Shown: positions 37,871-46,493 of the stretch, in pieces
Layout: each line of letters begins with the position of its first letter
Position numbering within the stretch: position 1 is the first letter of the stretch
Origin: Augochlora pura
Taxonomy: Eukaryota; Arthropoda; Insecta; Hymenoptera; Halictidae
Length of the DNA: 64,000 bases
Direction of reading: 5' to 3'
Assembly (NCBI RefSeq): GCF_028453695.1
Contig: NC_135781.1
Location: 13,949,640-14,013,639 of the forward strand
Translations under genes and position numbers: made by a program
The notes under the pieces: model-generated
The model's database searches: none
Told to the model about the DNA's origin: nothing
The model's input: only the letters and a program-made list of their open reading frames with translations

Positions 37871-38240
37871 AAATTTATTCATTTATTTATTTTTCACGGG
37901 CCAAGCCCTTTAGATACTTTATTAATCGAGTAAAAAGGAAAAGAACAAATGTATGTATAATGTCAATTAATTAGTCGATAAAGCACGGTACATAAATTGT
38001 TTAAAGGCTGTAGAAGATGTAAAAATGTCGGCCGATTGAGTGAACTTATTTACAAATAGATTAAGAGAACTCAGGTGATCACGTACAATATCCGCTTGTC
38101 TATGGGCCGGAGAGGAGAAACGGTATTTTAAATTTTCTTTCAAATCATTCCGCCAGAACGTATTTGGTAAATTATAATCGCCAATTAAAATTATGTCAGT
38201 ACTAGGAGGTAAAGCTGATAATACCTCAGAGACAGCAACA
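37871..38240 (-). pseudogene. Non-LTR retrotransposon remnant: endonuclease piece plus 3' tail
   Basis: The minus-strand frame ending at 37967 contains STDIILIGDYNLPNTFW, the GD(F/Y)N-LP core of the apurinic-type endonuclease of LINE-like elements, where the D and N belong to the active site. The upstream ALPP and downstream SSLNLF also fit this domain. After about 35 more residues the frame stops. The minus strand then reads AAAGGGCTTGGCCCGTGAAA and an AATAAATAAATGAATAAA tail (37871-37895), a typical LINE 3' end. The reverse transcriptase is absent, so a large internal deletion joined the endonuclease to the 3' end. The clade (Jockey/RTE-like) is uncertain. It is not functional. Confidence 0.72.
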
Positions 38241-38482
38241 CAATGATTCGTATATAACAATATAGCGAATACGAGTAAAACAATAACGAAGTAAATCACG
38301 AAATGAGACAATTTTCATGATGCTCCAATGACGAATATTTATCCCAGTCAATTGCAAATCCTCGTGTAAATTCTCGTTCTTATGGATATTTTCTTAAAGT
38401 GGAAGAAGAGTTCAAAGAGTAACTTTTCAACAGTAATTTGGTTTGATTGAAATGATGTTACTAGAACAAGTCTTGAATGTTC

Positions 38483-38755
38483 ATCTTCTTTATACAAAAT
38501 TCTCTATAAGCTGCCATAAGAACTGTTCAATACATGAGAACGGCCCGGGATTGATATAGATGGATCATTGGTAACACTTTCACGAATAGCAGCAATGTTG
38601 TCGTTCTTACCAAATTTTTAAACTAAATTTCGAGTTCTTTCATTAGATAGACGATTAAGTATTTCGAAAAGATCACATAATTTGCGATGGGTATTTTCGA
38701 TTGCACATTAATCTTTAAAATAAATTTGAATAACTTTAACACGCTCTTCAATCAT
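38483..38755 (-). pseudogene. Tc1/mariner-type transposase N-terminal remnant
   Basis: Starting at an ATG (38755), one frame reads MIEERVKVIQIYF, then stop, later LCDLFEILNR, RNLV, stop, KFGKNDNIAAIRESV, NDPSISIPGRS, SYGSL, stop, RILYK. This order matches the N-terminal DNA-binding helix-turn-helix region of an insect mariner-related transposase family (ERV-VQ-YF, LV-KF-TGSV, DPS-SI-RRSQ, LWRILHKD). Stops occur at codons 16, 46 and 84, but no frameshift is needed over 90 codons. Beyond 38483 the similarity fades, so the catalytic part is missing. The adjacent LINE remnant at 37871-38240 is unrelated. Confidence 0.68.
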
Positions 38756-39858
38756 ATACGACAATATCATTGAAATTCATCAAGTCTATCATTGTAGGTT
38801 AGAAGAAAAAGGCAGTAACAAAACACAAACATGACGTTTGATAAATATTCTCATACCATGTCCTAAAGATATTTTTGGCTAACTGTATGTATTATTGTAA
38901 CTGTAAGTATGTACAATTTTCCAGTGACGGCGAGTATTCAACTTTTCTATGGCACGTGCCCGGTCATCGTAAAGTCCCGAACAGTAGTGGAGCATCTGGT
39001 ACTCGCAGGTCTCGAAAGGCGCAGTTTTGGTCTTGCAGGGGTCATCGGACGGAGATTAACCGAAATTACCGTGGCATGGAAGTTATCGTCACGGAAAAAT
39101 CCCGCGCGGCTGGCCTCGAGGAATCCAATTTGCCGCGGCATTATGTTTCCACGGTGCTCGGGCGGTTCGAGTGGACGCAAATGAATTTATCGGTGCGCTG
39201 CGCTCGGTTCGATCAAGTGGCATCCCCGCTAAGACGGCGCGGCGTTGCGGAAAAGGATTTTTCGTTAAGGAAACAGAACGAACGATTTGTTTATCTCTCG
39301 AGAAGCCGTCGAAGAATGCTGGTGAGCCCTCTCTCAGCGTGGGTGGACAGAAAGGGGAGAGAAGAAGAACTCGGAGGAGTTTCTCTCGAGTCGGGTTCGG
39401 GTAACTTCTCGGGACAACGTCGGGAAAAGAGGGCGAGCGGGGGTGGAATCGGGGAGGGGGCGATGGAGGTATCCGCGGTTTCCACCGCGCGTCGGGGCAA
39501 AAAGAGTAAACGAAAGAAGAAACGGGTATAGCTCGGGATGAATAATTGAACCTCCCGAGTCCGAGCGCCAAGGCAAACTCCGAACCTCGGCGTAAGGGAC
39601 GACTGGAAAGTGGTCCTAATGCCTAAATTGATAATTCCTTGGACTGGAAAAACACCGGCGATGCAACTTCGAGCCGCGTCCCAATTGGCTCGAGGAGTTT
39701 ACACTTTTACCTACTTCCGTGCATTTCTCTTAATTAGGTGCAAGATAGTTGGCGTTTAATTCCGTAAGGACGGGGCCGCTGCGTTCGTCGCTCGCTCGAA
39801 CCAAAGCCCATTTGCGAATCGCGTTCACGGTCCTCGATTATTTCTATTAATATTTCTA
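38756..39858. other. Non-coding stretch, no gene supported
   Basis: CpG-rich from about 38,930. The longest frame in the window, 218 codons at 38875-39531 plus, is arginine/serine/glycine-rich toward the end, overlaps a 160-codon frame on the minus strand, and has no domain I know. I regard it as chance. Confidence 0.45.
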
Positions 39859-40078
39859 TTAACCTCTTAGACGCCACGCGCCATTATAGTGGCTTTAGTG
39901 CTTTACTCAATTGTATTATTAGTTATTATAGTAAACAGTTAAAGTGAAAGTGTATTGTACAACACGTTAAGAAAAGAATATATATAGCTATACCAAAAAA
40001 AATATATATTAAGAAAAATGGTAATTTTGTTATAAAAAATTTCATGCGCGCAATATCTAGTCGTGCCTAAGAGCTTAA
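39859..40078. mobile_element. Complete TTAA MITE, family B, copy 2
   Basis: Left end TTAACCTCTTAGACGCCA; reverse complement of right end TTAAGCTCTTAGGCACGA. 220 bases, collinear with copy 1 at 30799-31050 but with deletions in the middle. CCATTATAGTGG lies near the left end. The right TTAA (40075-40078) is also the left end of the family D composite that follows. Confidence 0.85.
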
Positions 40079-40205
40079 TATATCTTTCACATTGTATTTT
40101 CCGATTGTAATAATGTTTTAGAAAAAAGGCAATTTGTATTTTATGTTTCTGTAATATAAGTATACTATATTATATAATTATATAATATGATTATATTATA
40201 TACAA

Positions 40206-40601
40206 TTAAATTATAATTTTTCTGGAAGATCTAGTACATGTACTTTAACTTTAATCATTCATTTTAATAATTATTAATCCCTTGAACTATCATTCCTTTC
40301 ACATTGTATTAATTAGGATTTATTCGTTTTTAATATTTTCTTTAATAGGACTAAACAATTCCTATTTATTATATTGTCTTTATTTATCCTCGTCTCTGTG
40401 CTTCGATAACAGGATAATTAAATTTGATTTCGATTCTAAATAAATGAAGAATATTCATATTTAGTAGGTCATGCATGAAATCTTTCTCACGAGTCTCACT
40501 CGTTGTTATAGTGGATGGGGTTAATACAATTGAGTGTGTCGCGTCGTAATATGGCATCCGCAAGAGCCTATTATTGTGACGCATCCTTCCACAGAGATTA
40601 A
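40206..40601. repeat. Family F repeat, interrupted copy
   Basis: Both flanks of the inner D element match the uninterrupted copy at 44003-44131: left, TTATAATTTTTCT and GTACATGTACTTTAACTTTAAT; right, TAATATGGCATCCGC and AGAGATTAA. The copy is therefore split at the TTAA occupied by the inner element. Both edges are TTAA (40206, 40598), but clear terminal inverted repeats are not visible. Confidence 0.7.
40274..40524. mobile_element. Innermost TTAA MITE, family D
   Basis: Left end TTAATCCCTTGAACTATC; reverse complement of right end TTAACCCCATCCACTATA. 251 bases. The interior is nearly identical in layout to the minus-strand copy at 3025-3222, and the first 150 bases match 53063-53226. It splits the family F repeat, so it is the youngest of the three nested pieces. 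Confidence 0.85.
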
Positions 40602-40721
40602 ATATCGACGATAGGGGATCAGAATTTTCCTTCCACTGAAAAGTACGATATATTATAACATTTGTACTTATGTGAAACCTCTATCACCAGTCAGAATAGT
40701 TAAAGTATGGCAAGGGGTTAA

Positions 40722-41884
40722 AGAACAGCTACCAACGCTGTATGGCACTATTACGTTTTTGTTAAATGTTAGCAATTGTCGATAGTGATTGCAGGCGTTA
40801 CAAATGGAATTAATTATTTAGTAAAATTTGAAACGGATCGTGTTTCTTAAAAATTATGTCTTTATCCATGGTACTTGATACCACAGCTATCAGAAATCAA
40901 TCAATACTTTTTATGTGTAATTTCCAATATTTTCAATCGGACAATTTCGACCACCCAACAACCTCGAGTAATAAAATTTAATAATTACTCTCGTTATTGC
41001 TATAATGGCAGATTTTTAAAATCCATTGTCATGCAGCACAGTGAATCGGAAGACTGCGGATAGGTTCGTAGTAAAGATTGAAAGTAATTAACATTTTACA
41101 AGAGACTATAGGGCGTTCTGGACTCTTGTAATTGTTCTACAAAGTCAGGAAGCCCGCGTTCTTTATCTTGGCGCAGGAGGAATGAAAATGGCAGTTAAAA
41201 AAGATCCGACACAGGAAAGTATTCCATCACGGTTCATTAGTATACAACGTGCAAAAGCAGGGAGTGTCGAAGCAACAATAGCGTCGAAATTCATGAGGCG
41301 TTTATTAAAAGAGGCCAGAAAATTCAACAAGAGTCGAGAATATTAAGTAACTTTCCTTTGTCCTAGGATAGTTACTACGCGAATATTTATTGCGACACTA
41401 ATCTCCTTCGCGGCGGCGTTCTGCGGTTTTTACGTCCGTAGCCGTTTTATACGTTCTCGCCGAACATACTATAAAGTATGGTTTTAATTTCGCTGGTAAG
41501 TTTAGTTCGCATGAATTGCAGAATTTCGCTTGTCTTCGAATCGATAGCTGTAATCCGGTTCTGCGTTTAATTGCATACTTGTGACGAGGGTGAAAGCACT
41601 CTTTATCACAGACACCGGTGATAAATGAAAATTCTGTTCAAGCCACGGTAACTGTACACTGACCATAGGTACCAATTAATGTCTATCAAATCAAATCTAA
41701 AAATCAAAATCAGCGGGAAAGTAACGTGAACTGAATAATTGCTCATTGCGAAAATTGAAAAAAAATACTATCAGATCTCGTCATTTCTGAATTCCCTTGC
41801 ATTTTACAAATCTACGCATATCTTAAATGCATAAAGGACCGTTTTATAGTTGTCAGCAATGCTCTTACGGCTGCAGTGCATCGT
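40722..41884. other. Non-coding stretch, nothing seen
   Basis: Mixed, mostly AT-rich DNA. The only frame above 60 codons is unremarkable. I see no repeat ends. Confidence 0.5.
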
Positions 41885-42151
41885 TTAACCCTCTCGGTAC
41901 GAGCACTCTGTCCGCCGTGACACTCTAGCTGTACGAAGCGTTGCCCTAAAAATTCGCACATGGTCAATCCCCATTTATAGGAAGATTTTCCTAAGCGTTA
42001 AGTAAAAACTGTGCTTAATAAAACAATGTTTTTTAACAAAAAGTGTTGCTTGTAGCTTTAATATTAAGAGATATTTATATAAAATTCTGTTATTTATATC
42101 AGTCATCACATAGACGCCGGATATATCCGGTACTCGTGTCGAAAGGGTTAA
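41885..42151. mobile_element. Complete TTAA MITE, family I, copy 2
   Basis: Left end TTAACCCTCTCGGTACGAG; reverse complement of right end TTAACCCTTTCGACACGAG (15 of 19 agree). 267 bases. The palindrome CCGGATATATCCGG (42118-42131) lies just inside the right end. The left 75 bases parallel copy 1 at 35050, including CTGTCCGCCG versus GTCGTCCGCCG and a shared AAAATTCGCACA/AAAATGCACA block. Confidence 0.87.
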
Positions 42152-42393
42152 TGATCGTTTACCGAGATGGAGCATTTTATGCATTATTGTAGTTCCCTTC
42201 TGAGAAATGTGTTGCGACGGCATTACCAAAGGTTGAACATGCCTAGCCATCCTTTAGCAATTAAATCATAAACGTGCGAATAGACAGGCAATAGGTAAAA
42301 AATCCTACGAACGATACGACTTTACGACTACCGTACTTAAAGAAACTCGAGACTCGACGAACGGACAACACGTGCGACAGACTCACAGTACCG

Positions 42394-42846
42394 TTGCATG
42401 GGCCATTCATAAATTTTAATTTAACAAACGAAGACGACACAAACCAGAACTTTCAACCAAATTTCCCACACCTCATTCCAAGTTCCTTCCGACACACTCC
42501 AATCAAAAACGCTTTATTTCCTCCACCAAAAACTACCTTCCACCAATCAACAGGAAACCGAGGTGACAACACACAGAATGCGACGAACGAGAACAGAACA
42601 AAAATCATACTCGAACATAACGAATTCAGAACTAAACTAATGCTTGAACAAAACGCGTACAGAACGAAAGTAAAACTCGAACATAACGCATTCAAAACAC
42701 ATTCAGAAATCGCAAACATCATATCGGTACAGTGTTGTATTAGTAAAGTCTATGTTAAGGCGAGAGTTTTAGAAATGACTTTATGGTATGGCCGACCATC
42801 TGTGAGTTTTTCAGCAGATCATTTAGGGTTATTGCAGTCTCTTTAG
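42394..42846 (+). CDS. Unrecognised open frame with 11-residue repeats
   Basis: This 150-codon frame begins at an ATG. It has an Asn/Pro/Phe-rich first half and then three 33-base tandem units (42595-42693) that translate as RTKIILEHNEF, RTKLMLEQNAY and RTKVKLEHNAF. The units differ at the DNA level, yet hydrophobic positions stay hydrophobic and F/Y stays aromatic, which suggests past selection on the protein. An 11-residue periodicity suits a long amphipathic helix. I do not recognise the family. It lies 80 bases before a gag-like zinc-knuckle remnant, so it could be part of a decayed retroelement. It may equally be chance; the last 40 codons look less protein-like. Confidence 0.28.
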   Translation: MHGPFINFNLTNEDDTNQNFQPNFPHLIPSSFRHTPIKNALFPPPKTTFHQSTGNRGDNTQNATNENRTKIILEHNEFRTKLMLEQNAYRTKVKLEHNAFKTHSEIANIISVQCCISKVYVKARVLEMTLWYGRPSVSFSADHLGLLQSL

Positions 42847-42927
42847 CGGACCGGTCCACAGCTAACATGTGGCATATAAAATCAAACAGATTTCAGGATA
42901 ATGAAGGTAATACCATTATTTAATCTC

Positions 42928-43170
42928 ACAGGTCCAAGAAACCCTGCCATAAAGTCCCAAGACTAAGGAAAAAGGGAATCGGCCGCGAGGTATCGGCATC
43001 GGCGATCCTGGCCAGCTGGAATTTCCATGCGTTGCCAAAACACCTGTCCACCCGCGAGTGCAAGCGGCCCGCCCAGTCATCCCCACCACAGACAACATGT
43101 TTCGGGCACATTGGAAGGGATGGCTAGGTTTTCCTCGACTCCGGAAAGGGGAGGGGCGCTTAAGGCCCAA
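42928..43170 (+). pseudogene. Decayed gag-like zinc-knuckle segment of a retroelement
   Basis: One plus-strand frame reads HALPKHLSTRECKRPAQSSP, which resembles the stretch between CCHC zinc knuckles in ORF1/Gag proteins of insect non-LTR retrotransposons (typically ALP-C-KC-HTREC-RP-SPP-C). A neighbouring frame continues with HWKGWLGFPRLRKG, resembling the following GC-FP-L(R/Q)K segment. Several expected cysteines are replaced, and at least one frameshift and one stop are present. The identification rests on pattern memory and needs a search. Confidence 0.45.
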
Positions 43171-43204
43171 AAGTGTGGTTGAGGCAGAAGTCGCGAAAAT
43201 CAGA

Positions 43205-43560
43205 ACAGTTTAGCACAACGGATAGTACAGATTCAAACAGCAAAGAGAGTAGATGAGCACTTCAAACAGAATAGATTCAAGCAGCAACTAGTATCAGTAC
43301 AGATTCAAACAGCAAAGAGAGTAGTAGATTAGCAATTCAGACAGAATAGATTCAAACACAGAACAGTACAGAACTTCAGGAGAATAGATTAGAACTTCAA
43401 GCAGAATAGAGGAAACAGTTAAACAGTATAGATACAGACAGTACAGCGTATAGATAGAAATAGCAAACAGTATAGTGCAGTATAGATACAGATAGACAGA
43501 AGAACAGTACAGAACTTCAGCTGGTATAGATCAGAACAGTACAGTGCGGAAGATATAGAG
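43205..43560 (+). repeat. Degenerate CAGAATAGATTCAAACAG-type minisatellite
   Basis: Repeated, diverged units of the type ACAGATTCAAACAGCAAAGAGAGTA and ACAGTATAGATACAGA fill about 350 bases. One roughly 90-base unit occurs twice (from 43227 and 43301: AGATTCAAACAGCAAAGAGA). Such CAGA-rich stretches occur in the LTR or leader of some insect LTR retrotransposons, and the following segment supports that reading. Confidence 0.7.
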
Positions 43561-43609
43561 ATACGTGTAACGGTTAGGTTGCGCGTCAAAAATAAGATCA
43601 ATCATTTAG

Positions 43610-43845
43610 TCCCACATCAGTGGGTGGTCCTTCGAGTTTCGTAGGCACCAAGTGCAATATTCAGAGGAGCTCGAGCATACATCTGACGAGTTCTCAACAG
43701 TGTAAATGGAAACAAGCAAGCGTCTTCATCACTACGGCATTGTACCAAACGCGTATACATAATTTTGATCCTTCGAGCCGGATCAAAGTGATAAACGTGT
43801 ACACATAATTTTGGTCCTTCGAGCCGGATACAACAATCGCGAACA
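43610..43845 (+). other. Possible LTR-retrotransposon leader remnant
   Basis: TGGTCCTTCGAGTTTCGTAG (43625) and two copies of CCTTCGAGCCGGAT (43771 and 43818, 47 bases apart, each preceded by ACATAATTTTGRT) resemble the 5' leader of Gypsy or BEL/Pao-like elements. No paired LTRs, polymerase or integrase is visible nearby. The family is uncertain. Confidence 0.35.
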
Positions 43846-44002
43846 AAATGGATACATCAATTTAGGCACAGCTGAATTTTACGCGGGGCTTTCTATGTAC
43901 GATAGAGTCCGACGCGAATTACGCGTAAACGATACAGTACTACAATGTGCGACGGACAATGCTGTTCTCTACACGAGAACACTGGAATGGAGTCTCTAAT
44001 GA

Positions 44003-44131
44003 TTACATTATAATTTTTCTTAAAGCTATTGTACATGTACTTTAACTTTAATAACCAATAATACACGTGTCATAGTATAATATGACATCCGCGAGAGTCA
44101 CTACAGTGGTGCATCATTCCCAAGAGATTAA
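44003..44131. repeat. Family F repeat, uninterrupted copy
   Basis: 129 bases matching both flanks of the inner element at 40206-40601: TTATAATTTTTCT, GTACATGTACTTTAACTTTAAT, then TATGACATCCGCGAGAG and CAAGAGATTAA. The right part contains CACTACAGTGGTG (44100-44112), a palindrome-like motif as in the TTAA families. It serves as the empty-site reference for the nested copy. Confidence 0.72.
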
Positions 44132-46300
44132 ACAACCCTCCACGATTCTTATACACCCATGCATTGACATAGATAATGTGTCAAGCCCTGCATTCATTGA
44201 TTCTCGTATGATCACAATGCTGATCGGTTTTTCGTAGTCGCAGCTTAGGCGCCAAGCAAGAAGAGGCTGCCGAATGCAGACGCTCCATATGCATTTGTTC
44301 CAGGAATGGGCGACGATGAACGACGTAGTCGAAGGGGCGCGACGTTTCAAACCGAAGTTGATCGGTTTATCGACCTATAAAATTTGCCGGGTCTAGGGGG
44401 CCCGCTAACATATGTACATGCATAATTCATCATCACTGCCGGCATCGCCGGTGACAAACGAACTCGCTCGATTCCGCGACACTACGTAAAATACCGGCGA
44501 CGTCGCCACGTCGCGGCGCGACGGTTCGCGCGGGCATCGCGTTCATAAACGGCAAGCAAGATGTTTATGGGACGACGTGCACCGTGAACGGCCCGCGACC
44601 AGAATAGCCGGGCCGACGTCCAATTCCGGCAACGACACGGGCCGCTGCGCGCAACTCTTCGGATTCGTTATTATCCGTAGCGCGAGCTTATTAGCACTGC
44701 TTGACTCAAAGGTGAGGAAATACGGGCCTCCGCGGTTCGCGGAGATAAATCAGCTACGACGCGGCCATGGACGCGGGCCATAAACGCCGCGCGGAATATT
44801 TACAGCGCGCGGAATCGCCGCTGCCGCCTGGAGGCCGCGCGACGAAAGCGAGTAAAGTGAATCACGCCGAGACATTGACCGGGAACACCGGCCGGAAGTG
44901 GAACGATTTTCCTGCCGAAAAGTTCCTAAACCATGGCAGGAAGAGAGGTAGCGGAACCAGGTGAACAAGAATATAATTTTCATCCTCCGACGTTACCTTT
45001 TCCATCGGGAGAGACAGACCGGGGTGGAAAACTGGGGAGGGTTGGTCAGGAAAGACTTCCGAAGGACGACTGCGCGGCCTGAAAAAGGAGACTGAATGCT
45101 CGCTTTTCAACCTCTCCTCCCGCACGCGCTCGTTCGCTTTTCTTTCTCTTTCCGTTCCCTTCCCGCCCGGTTCTCTTGCCGATCTCCGCGGCGCGGCACG
45201 ACTGGAAACGCGAAAAGAGGACCGGCGAAGAAGAAGGTGGGGATTTGGAGAACGATTCCTGCCTTCGAAAACGGGGGCTGAATGCTTTTCACCGTACGGC
45301 ACACGTTCTCTATACCGTGCCGAAAGTACCACTGGACCTGGGCCAGGTCCGCCCACTTGTCCGTTCGAATTCGGGTTTATTTGGGACACGTTCCTCGTAG
45401 GCGTGCACCCGATCTCCATCCAACGCCGATGCACACCCTCGTTCCTTCGACCCGTTCCACCCTCGCCCTCCATCTAGCCTCCCTCTCCGTCTCTCCTTGA
45501 CTCTGCTATCCTCGGGACAGCCGACCGAGGGGACACGTCGGACAAAAAGGAGCTGCCGGGTCTACAGCCGCTTACTTCCGAATTCTCCGGATATTTTCGC
45601 GCACGTCGAGCACCGAATGATTTAAGGGTTCCCGGAGTCCACCACCGTTGCCGGGTGCGATGCTACCGGATTGCTGGCTGGCTAGATGCGCGGGCTCGCC
45701 CGACTTGGAAATCGCGACTCGAGAGCGGGAAAAATTGTTTTTGCACCCGCGGAACCTTCTCTAACCTCCCCACACCCCCGCCGTCGGCTCCCACCACCTC
45801 TCCGTGCCCCGCTCATTCGTTTTCGGGGTATCTCGCGTCGCTTAGTGGAACGTAATTTATGGCCGTCCGAAAAACTGCGCGTTTAACGCATTCGCGGCGA
45901 GATCGCGGATCGGATTCAACGAGCCCGTAAAGAGAGAGACTGGTTCGCTTTTACGGCTGCGTTTTTGCGCCGTCCGTTGCCGCGGCAAGATTGATCGGCC
46001 CCGAGGATTCGGTTCGACGCGGCCGCAAGAAATCGGCGGCCGCGTCGAACACGAGGAGTTCCGTTCCGCGTTGATTAATGCGGAATTACCGGCTGCCGGC
46101 CGCCGGCCGCTGACCAGTGCCTACGTCGCTGCCTCGTTCGCTGATATTGTGGAATCGCGCTGGCTTTTGGGTAATTGTTCTTGTTTTTCTAGACTAGCCT
46201 TTACCGCATTCTCTTTGGTCGGTATGGCGCGAAGCACGCAAGAGACTGCTAACAAGAGGATGAAAGCAGAGTGAAACATAAGTATAGACACGACTTCCAT
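44132..46300. other. CpG-rich non-coding stretch
   Basis: GC-rich complex DNA with overlapping frames on both strands (longest 203 codons at 44862-45473 minus), none with a known domain. It contains a perfect hairpin (46012-46050) and a short palindrome (45334-45350: GGACCTGG-G-CCAGGTCC). It may be regulatory DNA, but nothing here proves it. Confidence 0.45.
46012..46050. repeat. Perfect 15-bp inverted repeat (hairpin)
   Basis: GTTCGACGCGGCCGC at 46012-46026 is exactly complementary to GCGGCCGCGTCGAAC at 46036-46050, with a 9-base loop between. No transposon terminus or T-run is associated. Role unknown. Confidence 0.9.
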
Positions 46301-46493
46301 TTAACCACCTGCACTCGAATGGTAATTCTGAGGCACCGATCATATTTATCACACTGTGATTTCAAACATTTTTTACATTACTGCTCGTATCTAATACATT
46401 GTTACAAATTCGAGTGTAGTTACAGAATTGAGAAAGAATTCAAATCTCCTAGGTTCGTAGAGGCGCCAAAATTCTTTGACAGCAAAGGGTTGC
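46301..46493 (-). mobile_element. TTAA MITE, family H, inverted copy
   Basis: It begins TTAACCACCTGCACTCGAATGG and continues with TTCTGAGGCACCGATC, matching the reverse complement of the right end of the copy at 22013-22260 (CCGATTGATGACTCTGAGGCAC). The other end reads AGCAAAGGGTTGC, the eroded partner terminus. 193 bases, so the interior is shortened. Confidence 0.6.

Larger units (their letters stand above)
40075..40721. mobile_element. Outer family D MITE interrupted by two nested insertions
   Basis: The left part (TTAATATATCTTTCACATTG, then TAATAATGTTTTAGAAAAAAG and CAATTTGTATTTTATG) follows the family D layout seen at 53063 and 40274. The right end is GGCAAGGGGTTAA at 40721, the family D terminus. 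Between them lies a foreign repeat (40206-40601), which itself carries a second family D copy (40274-40524). Removing the insertions leaves about 250 bases, the usual D length. Confidence 0.65.

Noticed and set aside
38875..39531. Longest open frame in the window (218 codons, plus strand)
   Set aside because: Overlaps a 160-codon frame on the other strand in GC-rich DNA, has a low-complexity Arg/Ser/Gly tail, and shows no domain or motif I recognise.
44862..45473. Open frame of 203 codons, minus strand
   Set aside because: Arginine/serine/proline-rich, overlapped by several plus-strand frames in the same GC-rich block; stop codons are simply rare there.
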